Positions 45,601-56,986 of a stretch of 64,000 bases of DNA are shown piece after piece. The notes beneath the pieces are model-generated. The model worked only from the letters and a program-made list of their open reading frames with translations, was not told where the DNA came from and searched no databases. How positions within the stretch are numbered: the stretch's first letter is position 1; each line of letters begins with the position of its first letter. The position numbers were made by a program, and so were the translations under genes. This DNA is from Liolophura sinensis (Eukaryota > Mollusca > Polyplacophora > Chitonida > Chitonidae): contig NC_088302.1 in assembly GCF_032854445.1 (NCBI RefSeq), positions 9,791,338-9,855,337 on the forward strand, in the 5' to 3' direction.

Positions 45601-48003
45601 TTTACATGTATGGTGAGGAAAAATCGCAAATTTACGCAGCAGGCACGACCAGAGAGAAAAAAATGTGCTCTTTTCAGCCTATAGGGTTATTTTTTAAAGT
45701 TTTCTTCTCCTTTAAGTACATGAACACGTGTATGGTCTAGTTGACCTTAAAATTCACCTGAGAAAAGAACAACATTTTTAGAGGCAAATGAACGTCATAA
45801 AGTGTTACTTTTGGTGCTGAAGCTCACATTTTTTTAGAATATCACCATACCTCCCAAACAAACACAAAACCTCTTTCTAAGATGAGTAGGACTCTCAGAA
45901 TCGGGCAATATGAGGAATTTATCCATTGTAAAAAAGTTTACCCTGATTATTCAGCCTTATCAACCTCCTCTGTGACCAATGTTTTTAAACATTCTGAGAG
46001 AACTATGGTGTTTAGAGAAGTAAATTTGCACAGTTTTATAAAACTTGCATCTTTAGTGACGTAAGCAAATAATTTTAGCATCATTATCATGATGTATGCA
46101 TAAATTCCACTGACAAAAAGTACTGTAGAGGTAAAAAATGTTGAAGTTTTACAGTAGTTCTAAGACAGTGTGAACATAAAAATGTGGTAAAGGTTATGTA
46201 TTAAGCCCTCAGATGATTGGATTGCCATCTTATCCTCACTGTGTCAGTTGTATCCGTTCTGTGAGAGTGAAGCCCTGTAGTTGATAGTTCAGAGTTGTTT
46301 TTAACTGGTGTTTTGGATATTCAGTGTTGGTATGTGCATTTGCCCGTGGCGTTTGTCGGGTCATTTCAGAACTGATTGAGCATGAAGTGTTTGCTTGTAA
46401 GACAACACATTTATTTTGCAGATATATCATTGAAGATCTAGACACGGTTTGTTGTTAGTATTGTATTCGGTGCACATTTGCTAGCATTTAATTGGCACAC
46501 GTGTTTTCTTTGTTTTATGTTTTTTTGCTTTTCTTATAAATTTTTGTTTTTCGGAGTGATCTTGTAGTGCACCTTCACGTGATGTATTCCCTCTGTGAGT
46601 ATTCAAACAGCTCAACCTCACACATTTTGTCAGACAAAATATGGCTTACTCTTTCTCCGTGGAGAATTAATTTGTCTACTTCGGTCCTACATTAAAACCA
46701 CAGGAAATTATAGCATCCTGCAAGAGAAAGGGTTGTGAAGTAGGCACATGGTTAAAGGTGCTTTCCATTCATTAACTGACTGAGGTTTTGGTTTGGTGCC
46801 AGTCTTACAAGAATATTTTCCCGATTCTCCACTTTTCGTCAAGTGCCGATAGGGGCAGTAAGTAGTATAATGATGTACTTTCTGTATGAACAGGGCCGTT
46901 TGGTGGTCTTAAATGAACTTTGCTGGAGGTACTTTTCATCAGTATGGACACATTTTGACACACTCTAAGGTGATAACTGTACTTTCCAAAGGTTATTGGT
47001 TTACTCAGGACACTTTGGTTTCTTTCACTCTCAAAAATGTTTGTTATTATAACAGTGAAATGTACTTGTGATTGCGATGAAATAAATGTATTAATCAATC
47101 AATCAATCAGTTAACCCTTTGACATTGGCAGTATGGCTACAGTATTTCCAAAATTAAGCCATAATATTTTATTCTTTATGACCTTTGTGTCTTCATCAGA
47201 TTTTTAGGCGAATTTGTTTGTTTTGTCATTGTTTTTGTCAGATCTTCCTTAATTGTAGGCTGCATGCAGAGAAAGTTCTTCTGATATTGTTCTTTGGTGT
47301 GGCCACAGTCCTGTTTGTATCTTAGCTGTATTTCTGAATGTATGGGCCTTTATTCTGTATCAGTCTTCATGGTACAGCACTAGTCATGGGTGAATGTGGC
47401 CATTTCTGAATAACCCTACACCTAATGCCATGTATGTCTGCTTACCTCTGAATTCATGTAGGCAGTGTTTGGTTTACTTTTAGGGAGTGTTAACTTTACC
47501 TCCTGGGAATGTTTGGTTTCACTTAGGTAATATTTGGTTTCCTGTTGTGAGTGGTTGGTTTCCTCTTGTAAGACGTCGCCATGATATGGCTGAAATTTTG
47601 CTGATGTGGCGTTAAACCATAATCATTCATTCTTGTCAGAGGATGTCTTCTGTGGACACTGGTTGGTATAATCTAGACGGGTCAGTTTCCTGTCGTCAGT
47701 TGTAGATGGTACTCTGTTGACAACAGTTGTTTTCCTCTAGACTGATTAGTTTCCTCTTGGCAACAGATTTCCTTGTGCCAGTGGTTGATCTGTTCAGACA
47801 TTTTTTCCCTCGGGCAATGTTTGGTATCAGTAAGCAATGTCTTCACCTTTAGATCTGTCAAGACAGTGTTAATACTAATGTGAATTCCTGTATCAAGTTT
47901 AACAGCCTGAGCAATTTAATCTAATTTAAGGGGTTTTTTTTCTCTTCAGATTGATCCAAATCCTGTTGGGGGCCAGAGTTCAGAAAGCGACGACAGTTTG
48001 TAA
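33621..48003 (+). CDS. ARRDC3: Alpha-arrestin, ARRDC2/3/4-TXNIP group, complete (421 aa)
   Basis: Exons: 33621-33879, 35856-35928, 36226-36373, 41212-41314, 41904-42044, 42534-42649, 43534-43756, 44126-44274 and 47950-48003; total 1266 bases, all phases consistent. Arrestin N domain: MGKLKCFEIVL to HGSIRYWLKAEMDKPW (residues ~1-155). Arrestin C domain: EKTLCCWLCTSGPISISA to LPVVIGTVPYR (~170-330). The proline-rich tail has three PPxY motifs: PPPY and PPTY near the exon 7-8 join, and PPAY in exon 8. The last exon encodes IDPNPVGG..SDDSL after YSE, as in human ARRDC3 (recalled). Alpha-arrestins bind Nedd4-family ubiquitin ligases through PPxY and direct receptors to endosomes. An in-frame ATG lies 24 bases upstream of the chosen MGKLK start and another 75 bases upstream; the family start favours 33621. 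Intron 3 (4.8 kb) holds a LINE and another large element. Confidence 0.94.
35150..35285 (+). mobile_element. SINE-like family B fragment with B-box-like word
   Basis: It has 'gtgtcatgtctgatgttttt' then 'ggcattgggttcgagtcagg'. The first part matches 25405-25435, and the second contains GGTTCGAGTC, a B-box-like sequence. Confidence 0.5.
35314..35520 (+). mobile_element. RUDI-like V-SINE, plus orientation, 3' end altered
   Basis: The head 'ggcctgcgtggcccaagtgg' then 'ttagcacgcc', B-box 'gtgagttcaagtcg', and centre 'ggtctgccagcaaccagcag' are clear. After 'gggtttcctgtgggcagaga' the sequence diverges and the usual ATCAAATAAATA tail is absent. Confidence 0.85.
36491..36582. repeat. Short degenerate tandem repeat of TGGACATTCCC type
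   Basis: Four to five copies of a motif near 'tggacaattcccc' at spacing of about 18-25 bases (for example 'gtggacatttcc', 'atggacattccccc', 'gtggacaattctcc', 'cggacaattcccc'). It lies in ARRDC intron 3, about 120 bases after exon 3. Confidence 0.6.
36671..36718 (+). repeat. Direct repeat flanking the element block, left copy
   Basis: It shares 'tatctcaaaaagtgc' and flanking bases ('caaaatgtaagggg' here, 'caaaatgttagggt' there) with 40261-40308, in the same orientation. Confidence 0.65.
37432..37445 (+). promoter_or_regulatory. CRE-ETS composite word, copy 1
   Basis: TGACGTCACTTCCG. A CRE palindrome is joined to an ETS core. It recurs at 37890-37903, and with one change at 37776-37789. This is a sequence match only. 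Confidence 0.4.
37586..37612 (+). promoter_or_regulatory. YY1-like plus E-box composite, copy 1
   Basis: 'ccaacatggcggctgg' followed by GTCACGTGACC. A similar composite lies at 38184-38210 ('ccaatatggccgccaa' then GTCACGTGACC). Sequence match only. Confidence 0.4.
38398..40140 (-). mobile_element. Decayed non-LTR retrotransposon (LINE), reverse transcriptase region
   Basis: Read on the minus strand: finger-domain text LDPRQPTGLDGVAPKLL near 40050-39990, then a stop where NYRPIS is expected (NI*RPIS, about 39845). Next come GVLYIDLKKTFDCIDHQL near 39645, GGPQGCVLGPLLFLIFFNGL near 39460 and the catalytic box FVDDTT near 39370. Then a 131-codon open frame 39321..38926 contains WCNDNGMAINSDKTKCM and KFLGATIDDRLSLEKQI. 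Pieces lie in different frames, so the element is dead. The order and motifs fit Jockey/CR1/L2-type LINEs. The 3' end at about 38398 is an A-rich 'aataaagtattcttcttatt'. It lies antisense to ARRDC in intron 3, abutting the hairpin element. Confidence 0.85.
40261..40308 (+). repeat. Direct repeat flanking the element block, right copy
   Basis: Matches 36671-36718; see that entry. Confidence 0.65.
40977..41030 (-). mobile_element. RUDI-like SINE tail fragment
   Basis: 'tatttatttgattggtgttt' then 'tatactatactctagaattt'. Only the 3' tail remains. Confidence 0.7.
42380..42500. repeat. Dispersed repeat family D, copy 2, beside ARRDC exon 6
   Basis: Matches 28790-28915. It ends only about 35 bases before the ARRDC exon 6 acceptor. 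Confidence 0.75.
43160..43325 (+). mobile_element. SINE with ACTCACTC tail
   Basis: 'ctcagtgaagcagcactaga' and 'aaggattccttcatcgtcat' then 'atgactgaaa', ending 'gtacgacattaaaccactca' and 'ctcac'. The reverse complement of the same order is at 58650-58815. The ACTCACTC end is a short simple tail. Confidence 0.75.
43394..43451 (+). mobile_element. RUDI-like SINE tail fragment
   Basis: 'gtgaaatattcttgaattca' then 'gcattaaacaccaatcaaat' and 'aaataa'. It lies in ARRDC intron 6, about 80 bases before exon 7. Confidence 0.75.
44433..44490 (+). repeat. Dispersed repeat family C, copy 2
   Basis: Matches 9610-9670. Confidence 0.6.
44933..45085 (-). mobile_element. RUDI-like V-SINE, head missing
   Basis: 'ttttgattggtgttttatgc', 'ttaaatgatggcggccagca' and 'ccacaggttgctgacagatc' occur in order; the tRNA head is lost after 'cttgaacacagtgg'. 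It lies in ARRDC intron 8. Confidence 0.85.
45742..46160 (+). repeat. Dispersed repeat family A, fullest copy
   Basis: The left part (to ~45935) matches 3665-3890 and 50165-50390. The right part (45940-46160) matches 53315-53545 through 'gtgaccaatgtttttaaaca', 'ttctgagaga', 'gcacagttttataaaacttg' and 'caaataattttagcatcatt'. This copy joins the two halves, so the family unit is at least ~400 bases. Confidence 0.8.
46800..47110 (+). mobile_element. Probable SINE/LINE 3' fragment with ATCA-repeat tail
   Basis: It ends 'gatgaaataaatgtattaat' then 'caatcaatcaatc', a typical retroposon tail. The preceding 'gtttctttcactctcaaaaa' is familiar from molluscan repeats. The 5' boundary is uncertain. Confidence 0.4.
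47459..47830. repeat. Degenerate TTTGGTTTCCTCTTG minisatellite in ARRDC intron 8
   Basis: About a dozen copies of a phrase near 'tggtttcctcttgt' at ~22-26-base spacing, for example at 47468, 47511, 47529, 47549, 47688, 47728 and 47748. A SINE tail at 47575-47635 interrupts the array. It ends ~120 bases before the last ARRDC exon. Confidence 0.6.
47575..47635 (+). mobile_element. SINE 3' tail with ATTC end
   Basis: 'catgatatggctgaaatttt' then 'gctgatgtggcgttaaacca' and 'taatcattcattc'. This is a molluscan SINE-type end, inserted within the minisatellite. Confidence 0.55.
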
Positions 48004-48372
48004 GCGAGGCCAAAATATCACCAAACAAACTCTCATATTGGGAGCTTTACTGGTTGTTCATTGGGTGACGATCAAACAAAACAGGTCACATGGTTTTGTT
48101 CACAATTTATACCTAATACAACATGTTTTTGTTATGAACAGTCATGCTGAATGGTGGTGGTTTTAATCTACCTGACATATGAAAGTTGCATTACCTGAGT
48201 GTTATAAAACAAAAATATTGTCACTGGAGCATGTCAATAATCTGACTGATTTGATACCACTACCATAAAGGCTCTCAAATGATTTGGGCTTGCTCTTCAA
48301 TCTGAACAGTATGAAAAACCATACACTTCAGTACCTCTGATTTTTTATTATCTTAATATTATATCATTTTGG

Positions 48373-48464
48373 TACGTGAGAAGGTCTGTCAGCAATCTGC
48401 GGATGGTTGTGGGTTTCCCCCCGGTGTCCACACACCATAATGCGGGCCAATCAAATAAATAAAT
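48373..48464 (+). mobile_element. RUDI-like SINE, centre and tail
   Basis: 'gtgagaaggtctgtcagcaa' and 'gcggatggttgtgggtttcc' then 'ccccggtgt', ending 'gccaatcaaataaataaatt'. The section between 'ataatgcgggcc' and the tail is deleted. Confidence 0.85.
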
Positions 48465-50079
48465 TTATTTTGGTTTTATTGGTTCATTTTGAACCAGTGG
48501 TGATTTCAGAAGTTTGGCACCAGTTGGCTTTATGTTGAGAACATTGTTAATACTTCCTTGTATTATTTTATACAAGAGCAGAGGGGAATGTTGAAAGACT
48601 GTTACATTTTACATCCCTTGTGTGTCACATGTCTACTCTGACTTTAGAGAAAAAGATCTGCCACTCCTATCCAAGAGATACAGCAGAACCCTAATGGTCA
48701 CAGCCATATTTGGTGATTAAACTTTGATCCTCTCTGTGAGCTTTACGTGATAAAGTTTCGAACATCGCTTTTCAATAGACGTCTTTGTGACCCCATTGTT
48801 GATAAAGATCAAAACACAGTGTATTAGATCATGTTTGGAGCTTTAGCTGAATTTCATGATAGTATTATTTACCGGAAATATTAATTGAATTGGAACATCA
48901 TGTGTTCCATTAGTGTCAGTGTCTCATAAGTGTATTGTACATTGTAGGTATTTTTAAGCATGCCAAAAGACAATGAAGACTTGTGTTTACTCAAACCTGT
49001 TTATAGAGGTCTACATGAATACAGTAACATCGGTGGGTGGGGATTGATGTAACTTATTCATGACAGCCGGAGTTCTAGTCATGTCAAAACAATGAGCCAG
49101 TGTTGAGAATAACCAAAAGAAAAAAAAAAAAAAAGACTGTTTCTAATCAAAGCCAGATGATAAGGCAATGAATTCCATTTGTTGATGTACATGATTCTTT
49201 TATGGCATACAGGACAGTTTGTGAATTGAAGTCAAGTTGGGCATTTTCGGGAAAGTTTGGCCAATATTGGGGAAAACTTGACTCTACCATTAGATGAACC
49301 GGCCATGTGCACTTCATAGGTACTCATGAAAACACTGATTCAAATAAAACACTCCATGCTGTCAACAGGGTGACCAATGGTATCGGAAACTGGAGAAGTC
49401 CGGAAAACTGCAAAGAAAGACATTCATATCCCTGAATTTCTCAAATTGAAATAATGAGTATGAAAAAGCAAGCAGTAACTTCTGATGTTTGTCTGGCAAT
49501 TTCATGAAATCTGGTGGTGCATTGCGTTATTTTTGATGGATTGATTATGGCTTACTGCAATATGTCAAGTAATAAGCTACCGTCAATAACAGTGGTCATT
49601 GGTCTGTGAATGCTTGTTTTGAAAGGGAAAAGGTCTTCATTTTCAAAGTCAGAAAAGAGTGAGAAGTGTCAGTTGAAAAGATACAGAAGCATGGCACATG
49701 CTTTGGAAAATCTATGATATGAGGATACATTGGACTTAGGTTGGCATTTTAATAAAATGTTAACTGTCATTGTTACTAAGTAGCACTAAAGATAGTGCTG
49801 GTATGATATGTGTGTGAAGATAACGTGCATGTTTACTTTGGTACATGCCTGCTGTTATAAATTGTTTCCAGTACTTAAGATCTACCAGATGGGTTGATAA
49901 ATATTCATGACTTAATGGAATGTTGATGTATATTCATGACTAAATGGAATATGTTGAATATTCACAAACTAATGGAGAATATTTAAAGTCAAAAAAAATT
50001 GTTTTGTGAAGGACCAAATGTTTATTTGTAATGTAATATAGAAAGGTCTCACTTCTTGGGTTTTCTGTGTTTTTTAATG

Positions 50080-50103
50080 TATTATTATTATTATTATTAT
50101 TAT
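50080..50103. repeat. ATT trinucleotide microsatellite
   Basis: About eight ATT units. Confidence 0.9.
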
Positions 50104-50164
50104 GCTACATATATTTGTTATTGATTGTCACATATTCATCCTGTATGACATTTCTTTACATCTA

Positions 50165-50390
50165 CCCTAAATAACCTAAAAATTCGACCAAAAAAGAGCA
50201 TTTTTGGAGGCAAAATGAGATATGACTTCTGGTGCTAAAATTTACATTTTCCCAGTAGGATGTCATCCTTCTTTCGGAATGCCTCTCAAAACACCTTTCT
50301 AAAATCAATACAACTCCCACAATCTGGAAAAACGAGCAACTTAGTAATGGATGAAATTTTAGGTCATTTAGGGTATCGCGTGAAATTTTG
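50165..50390 (+). repeat. Dispersed repeat family A, 5' half
   Basis: 'gagcatttttggaggcaaaa', 'tggtgctaaaatttacattt', 'cagtaggatgtcatcc', 'aaacacctttctaaaatcaa' and 'aaaaacgagcaacttagtaa' follow the same order as at 3665. Confidence 0.8.
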
Positions 50391-53314
50391 TACTTAACTA
50401 GGAAGTATATGTATGTATCAGAAGCAAGTCATTGTTCACACTGTCCTTTTGTTACGGTGGAAAAATATTTACAGAGCTTGGTCAAAACATGGAAAACATT
50501 ATGACTTGATGTTGTGTATGATGAGTTTTAAATGATTTTTATGAAAACTATATGTGTATATTTCTGCATGGTGGCATTTGAACAACAGTGTTTGTAAATT
50601 AAAACTTATTTGTAACAATGTGGATCTGAAATAAATGTCTGAATGACTTTGCACACATGTCCATGTCTAAATATTTGTTGTAGAGCAAGTCGTATGACCT
50701 GTATTGTGAAATGGGTCTTAGAAAGATTTTTACCCTTTTTACTGTACATTTTTTTCTTTCACAGTTGCAGAAAAAATTGTTTCAGAAAATGTTTAGGAAG
50801 TACATCATCTTATCGCATGTACACTCTGGCTTAGCGTGATCATAGTCTTCTATTTAGGTTGCAAGAGTAGAGGTATGTTTAAGAGGCTGTGCTGGAGCTT
50901 TTTGGCCAAAAATTGAGGTGCACATCAAGTCGAATTTTTACTGTTATTTTAAAATATATTGTAGCCCAAATAATTACCCTTCTCAAAACATCAGCCTTAT
51001 CTGAGCACATGTTACTGATGGAATTAGGTAATAATGTTCTTAAAATTTATAATGTATTTTGCATTAGAACGTTTTAGCTTAAGAATCATGTTATCATTAT
51101 AAATAGTACAGGTATGAATCTGATATTTAGTGAAAGTCAATAATTTGAGCTAGTTTTGGTAAATACAGAAAATTTGATATGATCAGCAAACAGGCTTTGT
51201 GCCAGAAATTTCTTGTATAGCCTCTTTAACCCATTTGTGTTTCATATGAATGAGCAGAACAAGTTACCATTGTACTGCATATACATTTGTAGTATTATAT
51301 TTGATCATCATGTTCATAAGTTTTCAGATACTCATGGTCGCAAAGTGAGAACAAATGTAATCTATATTTTTATGGCCCTGCAAACTCTTTTCTATCGGTG
51401 TATCATTTGAGTGCATTGTAAAGCCCTCTGTGCACCATTATTGACCTATTTGTCATCCCTTGTGCTTATTTACATACTGAGATTTTCATAGGAAAGCTTT
51501 TGTATTCTAGTTCAGGCATTTCTGCTGAACAGACGCATGTTTATATAGTTTTGAATATGATATGACAAATAACTTTTTTAAACAATTTTTTAGGTAATGC
51601 GCAATAGTTTTTTCGCATGTGTGTCAATATTTGAAACCTTGGTGTTACGCCCGTCAGAAGCTTGGAGAAAGTTTAAATGCTTGTCCATGGTCATATGCTA
51701 AGGAATTGTATAATGTGCTATCAATATCCCACACTGGTATCTGGAGATGCTTACTTTACCTTGTGCGTGAGTGTCTGATGTAATCGACAGAGTTAATGCG
51801 TTCTCTGATTAAAGAATGTATTTATAAAAGAGTCTATTAATGTTCTGGTCATCGCCATAATCTTACATATTTTGAGGTTTTGTTTTATTAATTTTTGACT
51901 TTACATGTTCGTTCATGACTTGAAAGCTTTTAAGTTTCTTGTTAAATTTACATTTTGTGGATGTCACACATGCAAGAGCTACATTTGCTTTATTACAAAA
52001 TGTAAGCTCAGTTTTTTTATTACTGTAATTCATTTTGTATGGTAATTTATGGTTATTTGATTTATGTCAGTTTTTGCTTCTTAGATGTTTATTCATTTGA
52101 CAGTGAGCCCTTTGATTTTCCAATGATTCAAATGTTTGAGTGCTTGTTTGAAAATCTAGTCATTATTATTTGTTGTATTAATATTTATTGTATTACTTCA
52201 TATTTTAAGAACATTGGACAGAATTTGTTGTCAGTGAAACCTATTAGACGACTTGAAATTTTTTTTTCATCTTTAGGAAAAATGTGTGAAAATGTGGTTG
52301 ATCAGACAGTGAATGAGGTGTAAAACCAGATATTTATTTTGTGGGAAAAGTGTGAAAACAGATGAGCTACTCTACATGAATGTTTTGTTCTTTTGATTTT
52401 CACTTACTTGAGTTTATGCAGTTATCAGTTACTTAACTAGTCAGATGATTATAATGTACATGGATGTGAACTGCTTTATCTCTCTTTTGTGTGTGAGTCA
52501 GAGGCTGTGATTTTCAACTCTTATATCTGTGGCTGCTTCAGAGACTACTTGAGTCAATTTTCCCATAATTTTAGACATTGTGTTATCTGCATTTGTGCAT
52601 CTCTTCATACATCAGTTTATGGTTCAAACTCTCACTCCTGAATTCAGCTCAGTTCACGTGTACCCCGAATGTCCTATGTATAGCAAATGGGATATACCAG
52701 ATATTTTAGACAAAAAATCAGTTGCCAAAATCAAGTTGAATTTTGCAACATGCGAGTCAGATATTTACTGAGAAGGAAATTCTATTGAGTTTTTCTTGGT
52801 TACTACATAAAATTTGATTTGATTAAAATTTTCTTCTCCAAAATTTTCCATTATAGCCATTTCATGACATAAAGCTAACCTTAATTTTATAGTTACTAAA
52901 ACAACACTCTTGTACATTGATTTAGTATTGGTAACAGTCATGAGGAAACAAGGAATTTAAGAAATAGTGTATTACAAATAGTACAACACTGGACAAGAAT
53001 GTTTTTGACATCAAAATATATTTCAAAGATACATGTACCTTATCATTGATCAAAAGAAGAAATATAAAATAGTGTGGAACAGAGAGAGGTTATCTTATCC
53101 AACATTATTCTGTCATGGAAAAAAAAAACATTTGAAGTTTACTAAATTTTTATTCAGAAGTTAAATGTCAGTCAAGCTGAGCTGAGCATAGATGGAAATG
53201 CATTGTGGTCTTGTCCCCTTAACATTTACATCTGATTTGACATCTGATCAGCTTGGATTCCACCATCTAAGTTACGTACATCATTTTTAGCATACAGCGT
53301 TAATCAGGCATATG

Positions 53315-53545
53315 TCAAAATATGTACCCTAATTGATCAACCTTTTCAACCACCTCAGTGACCAATATTTTGAAACATTCTGAGAGATAGAATGAACATT
53401 CTGAAATAGTCTGCAGTTTTATGAAGCTTTCATCTTTTGTGACACAAACAAATAATTTTTAATGTTATTTTCATAATAATTTCATGTATGTGTAAATTTC
53501 ACTGAAAAAAAAGGGCTTAATTGGTTGAAAACATTGAAGATTTAC
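53315..53545 (+). repeat. Dispersed repeat family A, 3' half
   Basis: It matches 45940-46160: 'cagtgaccaatattttgaaa', 'cattctgagaga', 'gcagttttatgaagctttca', 'acaaacaaataatttttaat' and 'gaaaacattgaagatttaca' (compare 'aaaaatgttgaag'). Confidence 0.78.
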
Positions 53546-55319
53546 AGTATGTCAAGTATTGTTATGTTCTAATCGCACATGTATGTAGCTTGTTTTACAA
53601 AAATATGTACCAAACCAGAGATGTTGTTTCATGCAGTAACTACATAGCTTCCTTTGCATCGGTACGCAAATGTAGGGGTCATATTGCACAGTATATACTG
53701 TGACTGAATTCAGTGGGTGCATGGTGAGATGCAAAAGCTGCATGTCTGTGTGAGCAGTGTCACAAATGCAGCAAGTTATGGGTGGTTTTTGAGGAGTTCA
53801 GGTCGCACTGAAGCGGTCTCCTATATGATGGTGCTGCATGTTGCATGCATTAGGAAGAATTCTGACATTATTTGCTGACTTAAGTTGTATTAGAACACTG
53901 GGTATGCCAGAAGTAGTCATTCCAAGCTGTTTGTGCTGGCTTATGCATGTGGCTATTTCTATAACCTAGACCAGCACATCATTGTGCTAATGTGGATTGT
54001 GGTAAATAAAACCATGTTAAGCTTTAATGTTTGATACACTTCAATGTTTTTTGTACCTCATGGTAGCCTTGTTTGACAATTTGGGGACCGGGAGATAATG
54101 CCAACCTATTTCAAACATTGTATCCTTGTAAACGAAAAACTGAAATGTTCTGTATTGATGGATATATTTTGAATCTCAAGCTGTAAAGGCGTTGAATTAT
54201 GTACACGTGTATATATAAATACTGTACATCTTAATGCTAATTGGCTATGACGAACTTGTAGCCATTGTGTACAAGGGCTGTATCTCTACATGAACATATA
54301 GACTCTAGATGGCAACCATTTGTATGTTATTATTCATGATTGTCAACTTTGAGCCATCTTTGTAGAACTGCATATGCAATTGTTTCGAATTATTAAGGTC
54401 ATCAGGAGTTTAGCAATGATTAAATTCTTCAATGATGAAGATGTAAAGGTCCACATAAGTTGTTTTGATAAAAAAAGGTCTGTTAATGAAAGAAAAACCT
54501 TTTACAGTTTATGCTGTGTTATAACCTTTTGGAACAATGGATTAGAATGGTTCTTTTAGCAGCAAAGGCTGCAAGAAGGTACCATGTATGATTTTGCATT
54601 TTTTTTTCAAAATAAATTGATCAATAATTTGATAATTTTCATACATGGAATATAATGGGGTCCTCTGAAAATATGGTTTAATAGTAAGCTAAATACGAGG
54701 ATTCATCATTAAGACAAATGTTATTTTCCACCAGCCAATTTATTCTGATGGCGCCTAATACATTTGTATGAAGCATTGAAGCTGTCTTTACTGTGTTGGT
54801 AGAAATCTGTAAAGGACAGAGTATTGGGAAAAAACGAAAACCAAAAAAAAAAAAAAAAAAAGAATTGTACAATGTAGTTAACCTTGTCTTGAACTGTTAA
54901 AAACTGTATCTGTTTTACAATTCCAGTGAATGCCTTGGTTTTCTTGTAGGACTTTTTTGTTTTTTTTGGTTACTTCAGGTTACATGAGGTGAAAGCCTCT
55001 GACTGGAAATGTACATGTAGTAAGCAGATGAAAATAGCTTTGTGATCTGTTGTGTACAATTTATTAAAAGTCTACCTTTGTTAATCATGTCTTATTGTCG
55101 TATTTATTTGTCATGAGGTGGGTTTTGAACCCCTGGATAATAGCTTCTTAGCACTCATATTTGCCCCCCGAATTGGTGAAATTGTAAGCTGATTAGAGCA
55201 AGTGTTTGTCAGCTATTTACACTGAATGACATTCACAACCATGACTGACAGGATTTTATAATAATCAAGAAGATATGTTGAGATACAGGAAGTACATGAA
55301 CCAGTAGACTTATTATATT

Positions 55320-55400
55320 AACTCATTTGTCAGTTTTTATGCTATACATAATACTCCAAGATGGCAATCAGCATTATAGTGGGAGAAGACCGGGCAAAGT
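55320..55400 (-). mobile_element. Very degraded RUDI-like SINE fragment
   Basis: 'gctatacataatactccaag' and 'atggcaatcagcattatagt' then 'gggagaagaccgggcaaag' follow the SINE order. Confidence 0.55.
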
Positions 55401-55559
55401 TTACTATTAACATGGCATTACCATTATCAAAGGCTTGTTAAGCCACCCAATGCATTTGCACAGTTTTTGGGCATGTGGCAGATTACTGCATTTGATCCTC
55501 ATTTCCTAATGACTGTTACATCTTTGGAGGGTAAGTGCTGGTTACGCTAACCCTGAGAT

Positions 55560-55857
55560 TGGTTATCCATGTTCCCAGTGTAGATTCACATTAACTGAAT
55601 TTCTGAAAGCTAAGCTGGGAAGAATGAAACAGATCTGAGATCTATGGTTACACGCTGGCTCCATTGTTTGCCGCGGGTCATTTTGCCTGTTTATCCACTG
55701 ATTTGCTAGTGGATCATAGGTGTTCAAGTGACGTGCTGGATGTTCATGTGATGTATTTCGCAGATTCGATTTAAAAATTGGCAAAATCATTCATCGGGAT
55801 TTGAAATCAGATCTCTCTGTCTGTAGTCGAGCTCTCTACCATCTGAGCTATTGGGTA
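55560..55857 (-). mobile_element. tRNA-derived SINE, not RUDI-like
   Basis: On the minus strand it starts AATAGCTCAGATGGTAGAGA (A-box) and then, after a spacer, GATTTCAAATCCCG (B-box), as in a tRNA gene. An unrelated body follows, down to about 55560. The head is too diverged for a working tRNA. Confidence 0.65.
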
Positions 55858-56986
55858 TTCCTCATTTGCAAGTAAAAGCAGTATTGATAAACATGTTCCT
55901 GTTATTAATTTAAAATAGTTATTTAAAACTACATTGCTGCGAATTTTTTTTGGCCTGTGGTGTTTGTTCAGAGAAATTGCCGTGTTGAGAAATATCACTT
56001 TCCTTGAGTCCCTCAACAGATCAGTCTCTGCTGGTAAAAAGTGTTCGAAGGCTATACAAACACAGAAATTTCCAGCATTTTTTCAGACCTTTAAACTCTG
56101 TTCGAAAAACTTAAGTTGGTTAATGTGTATGTGGTAAACCTAAGCAATTTGTCATGGCACTATGTGTAATGGATAACATCTTAAGAGCTTAAAGCCACAT
56201 CAATACCACTAATATACTAGTGAAATGCGTAGTTTTACAAGACTATACACCTGCGTCGCATTTGTATTAGTTAAGGTGAATTTTGATAATCTTTAGAAAA
56301 ATTCCCCTGACTTTAGTCGCCAAAACAGCAATGTCATGAAACGAATAACTCTTGCCAAACAATGAAACCACTGTGTAAGCCAGTTACTGCCTTTGTCTTC
56401 AGCAAGGGGCCCTTTCTGGCTTAGACAGTTTAAGTACTGTTTCACTGAGGTTGCTTATATGAATTTAACTCACATCTTCAGAAAATTAGCAAATTGACAA
56501 ATTAATTAATGCACTTTTTCCCGCGCAACAGCATCTCGGGGGACCGATCTGGATTGAATGTTCGTCTCTTGTAATGCAATAGATTGAGTACTATGTTACC
56601 AGTTTACCCACAAATCATCATCATAGAGGCAGAAATGAACAACACAACTTAGGCCCAAGTTACTTCAGAAGTTAATGCCAGAACACATAATTTGCTTAAT
56701 AATTTAATTTGCTTAATGAGACAGGACACTATACATGCATACTATTGTAGCAGCCAGAATACTTTTAGCCAGACAATGTCAATAAACACAGAAATTCTGT
56801 ATGTAAGAAATGTATGGTTATATGTATTGATTGTATACTACATCACACAATAACGTCATAGTTACAAAGTTAAAATATGTCCATTGTAGTGATACTTTCA
56901 TATCATTTCTGCGCAAAGTTCAAGGCCAGTTTTTAATAATGAGATTGTGGTGATATGCTGTTGAAGAAGTCTGGTGAGTTGAGTGT

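Noticed and set aside
46805..47098. 97-codon minus ORF
   Set aside because: It is antisense to a retroposon-like 3' end with an ATCA tail.
52039..52323. 94-codon plus ORF in the ARRDC 3' flank
   Set aside because: Composition matches its AT-rich surroundings; no motif and no splice context.
55790..55860. tRNA gene-like A-box and B-box on the minus strand
   Set aside because: The stems do not pair well and a SINE-like body follows, so a functional tRNA is unlikely.
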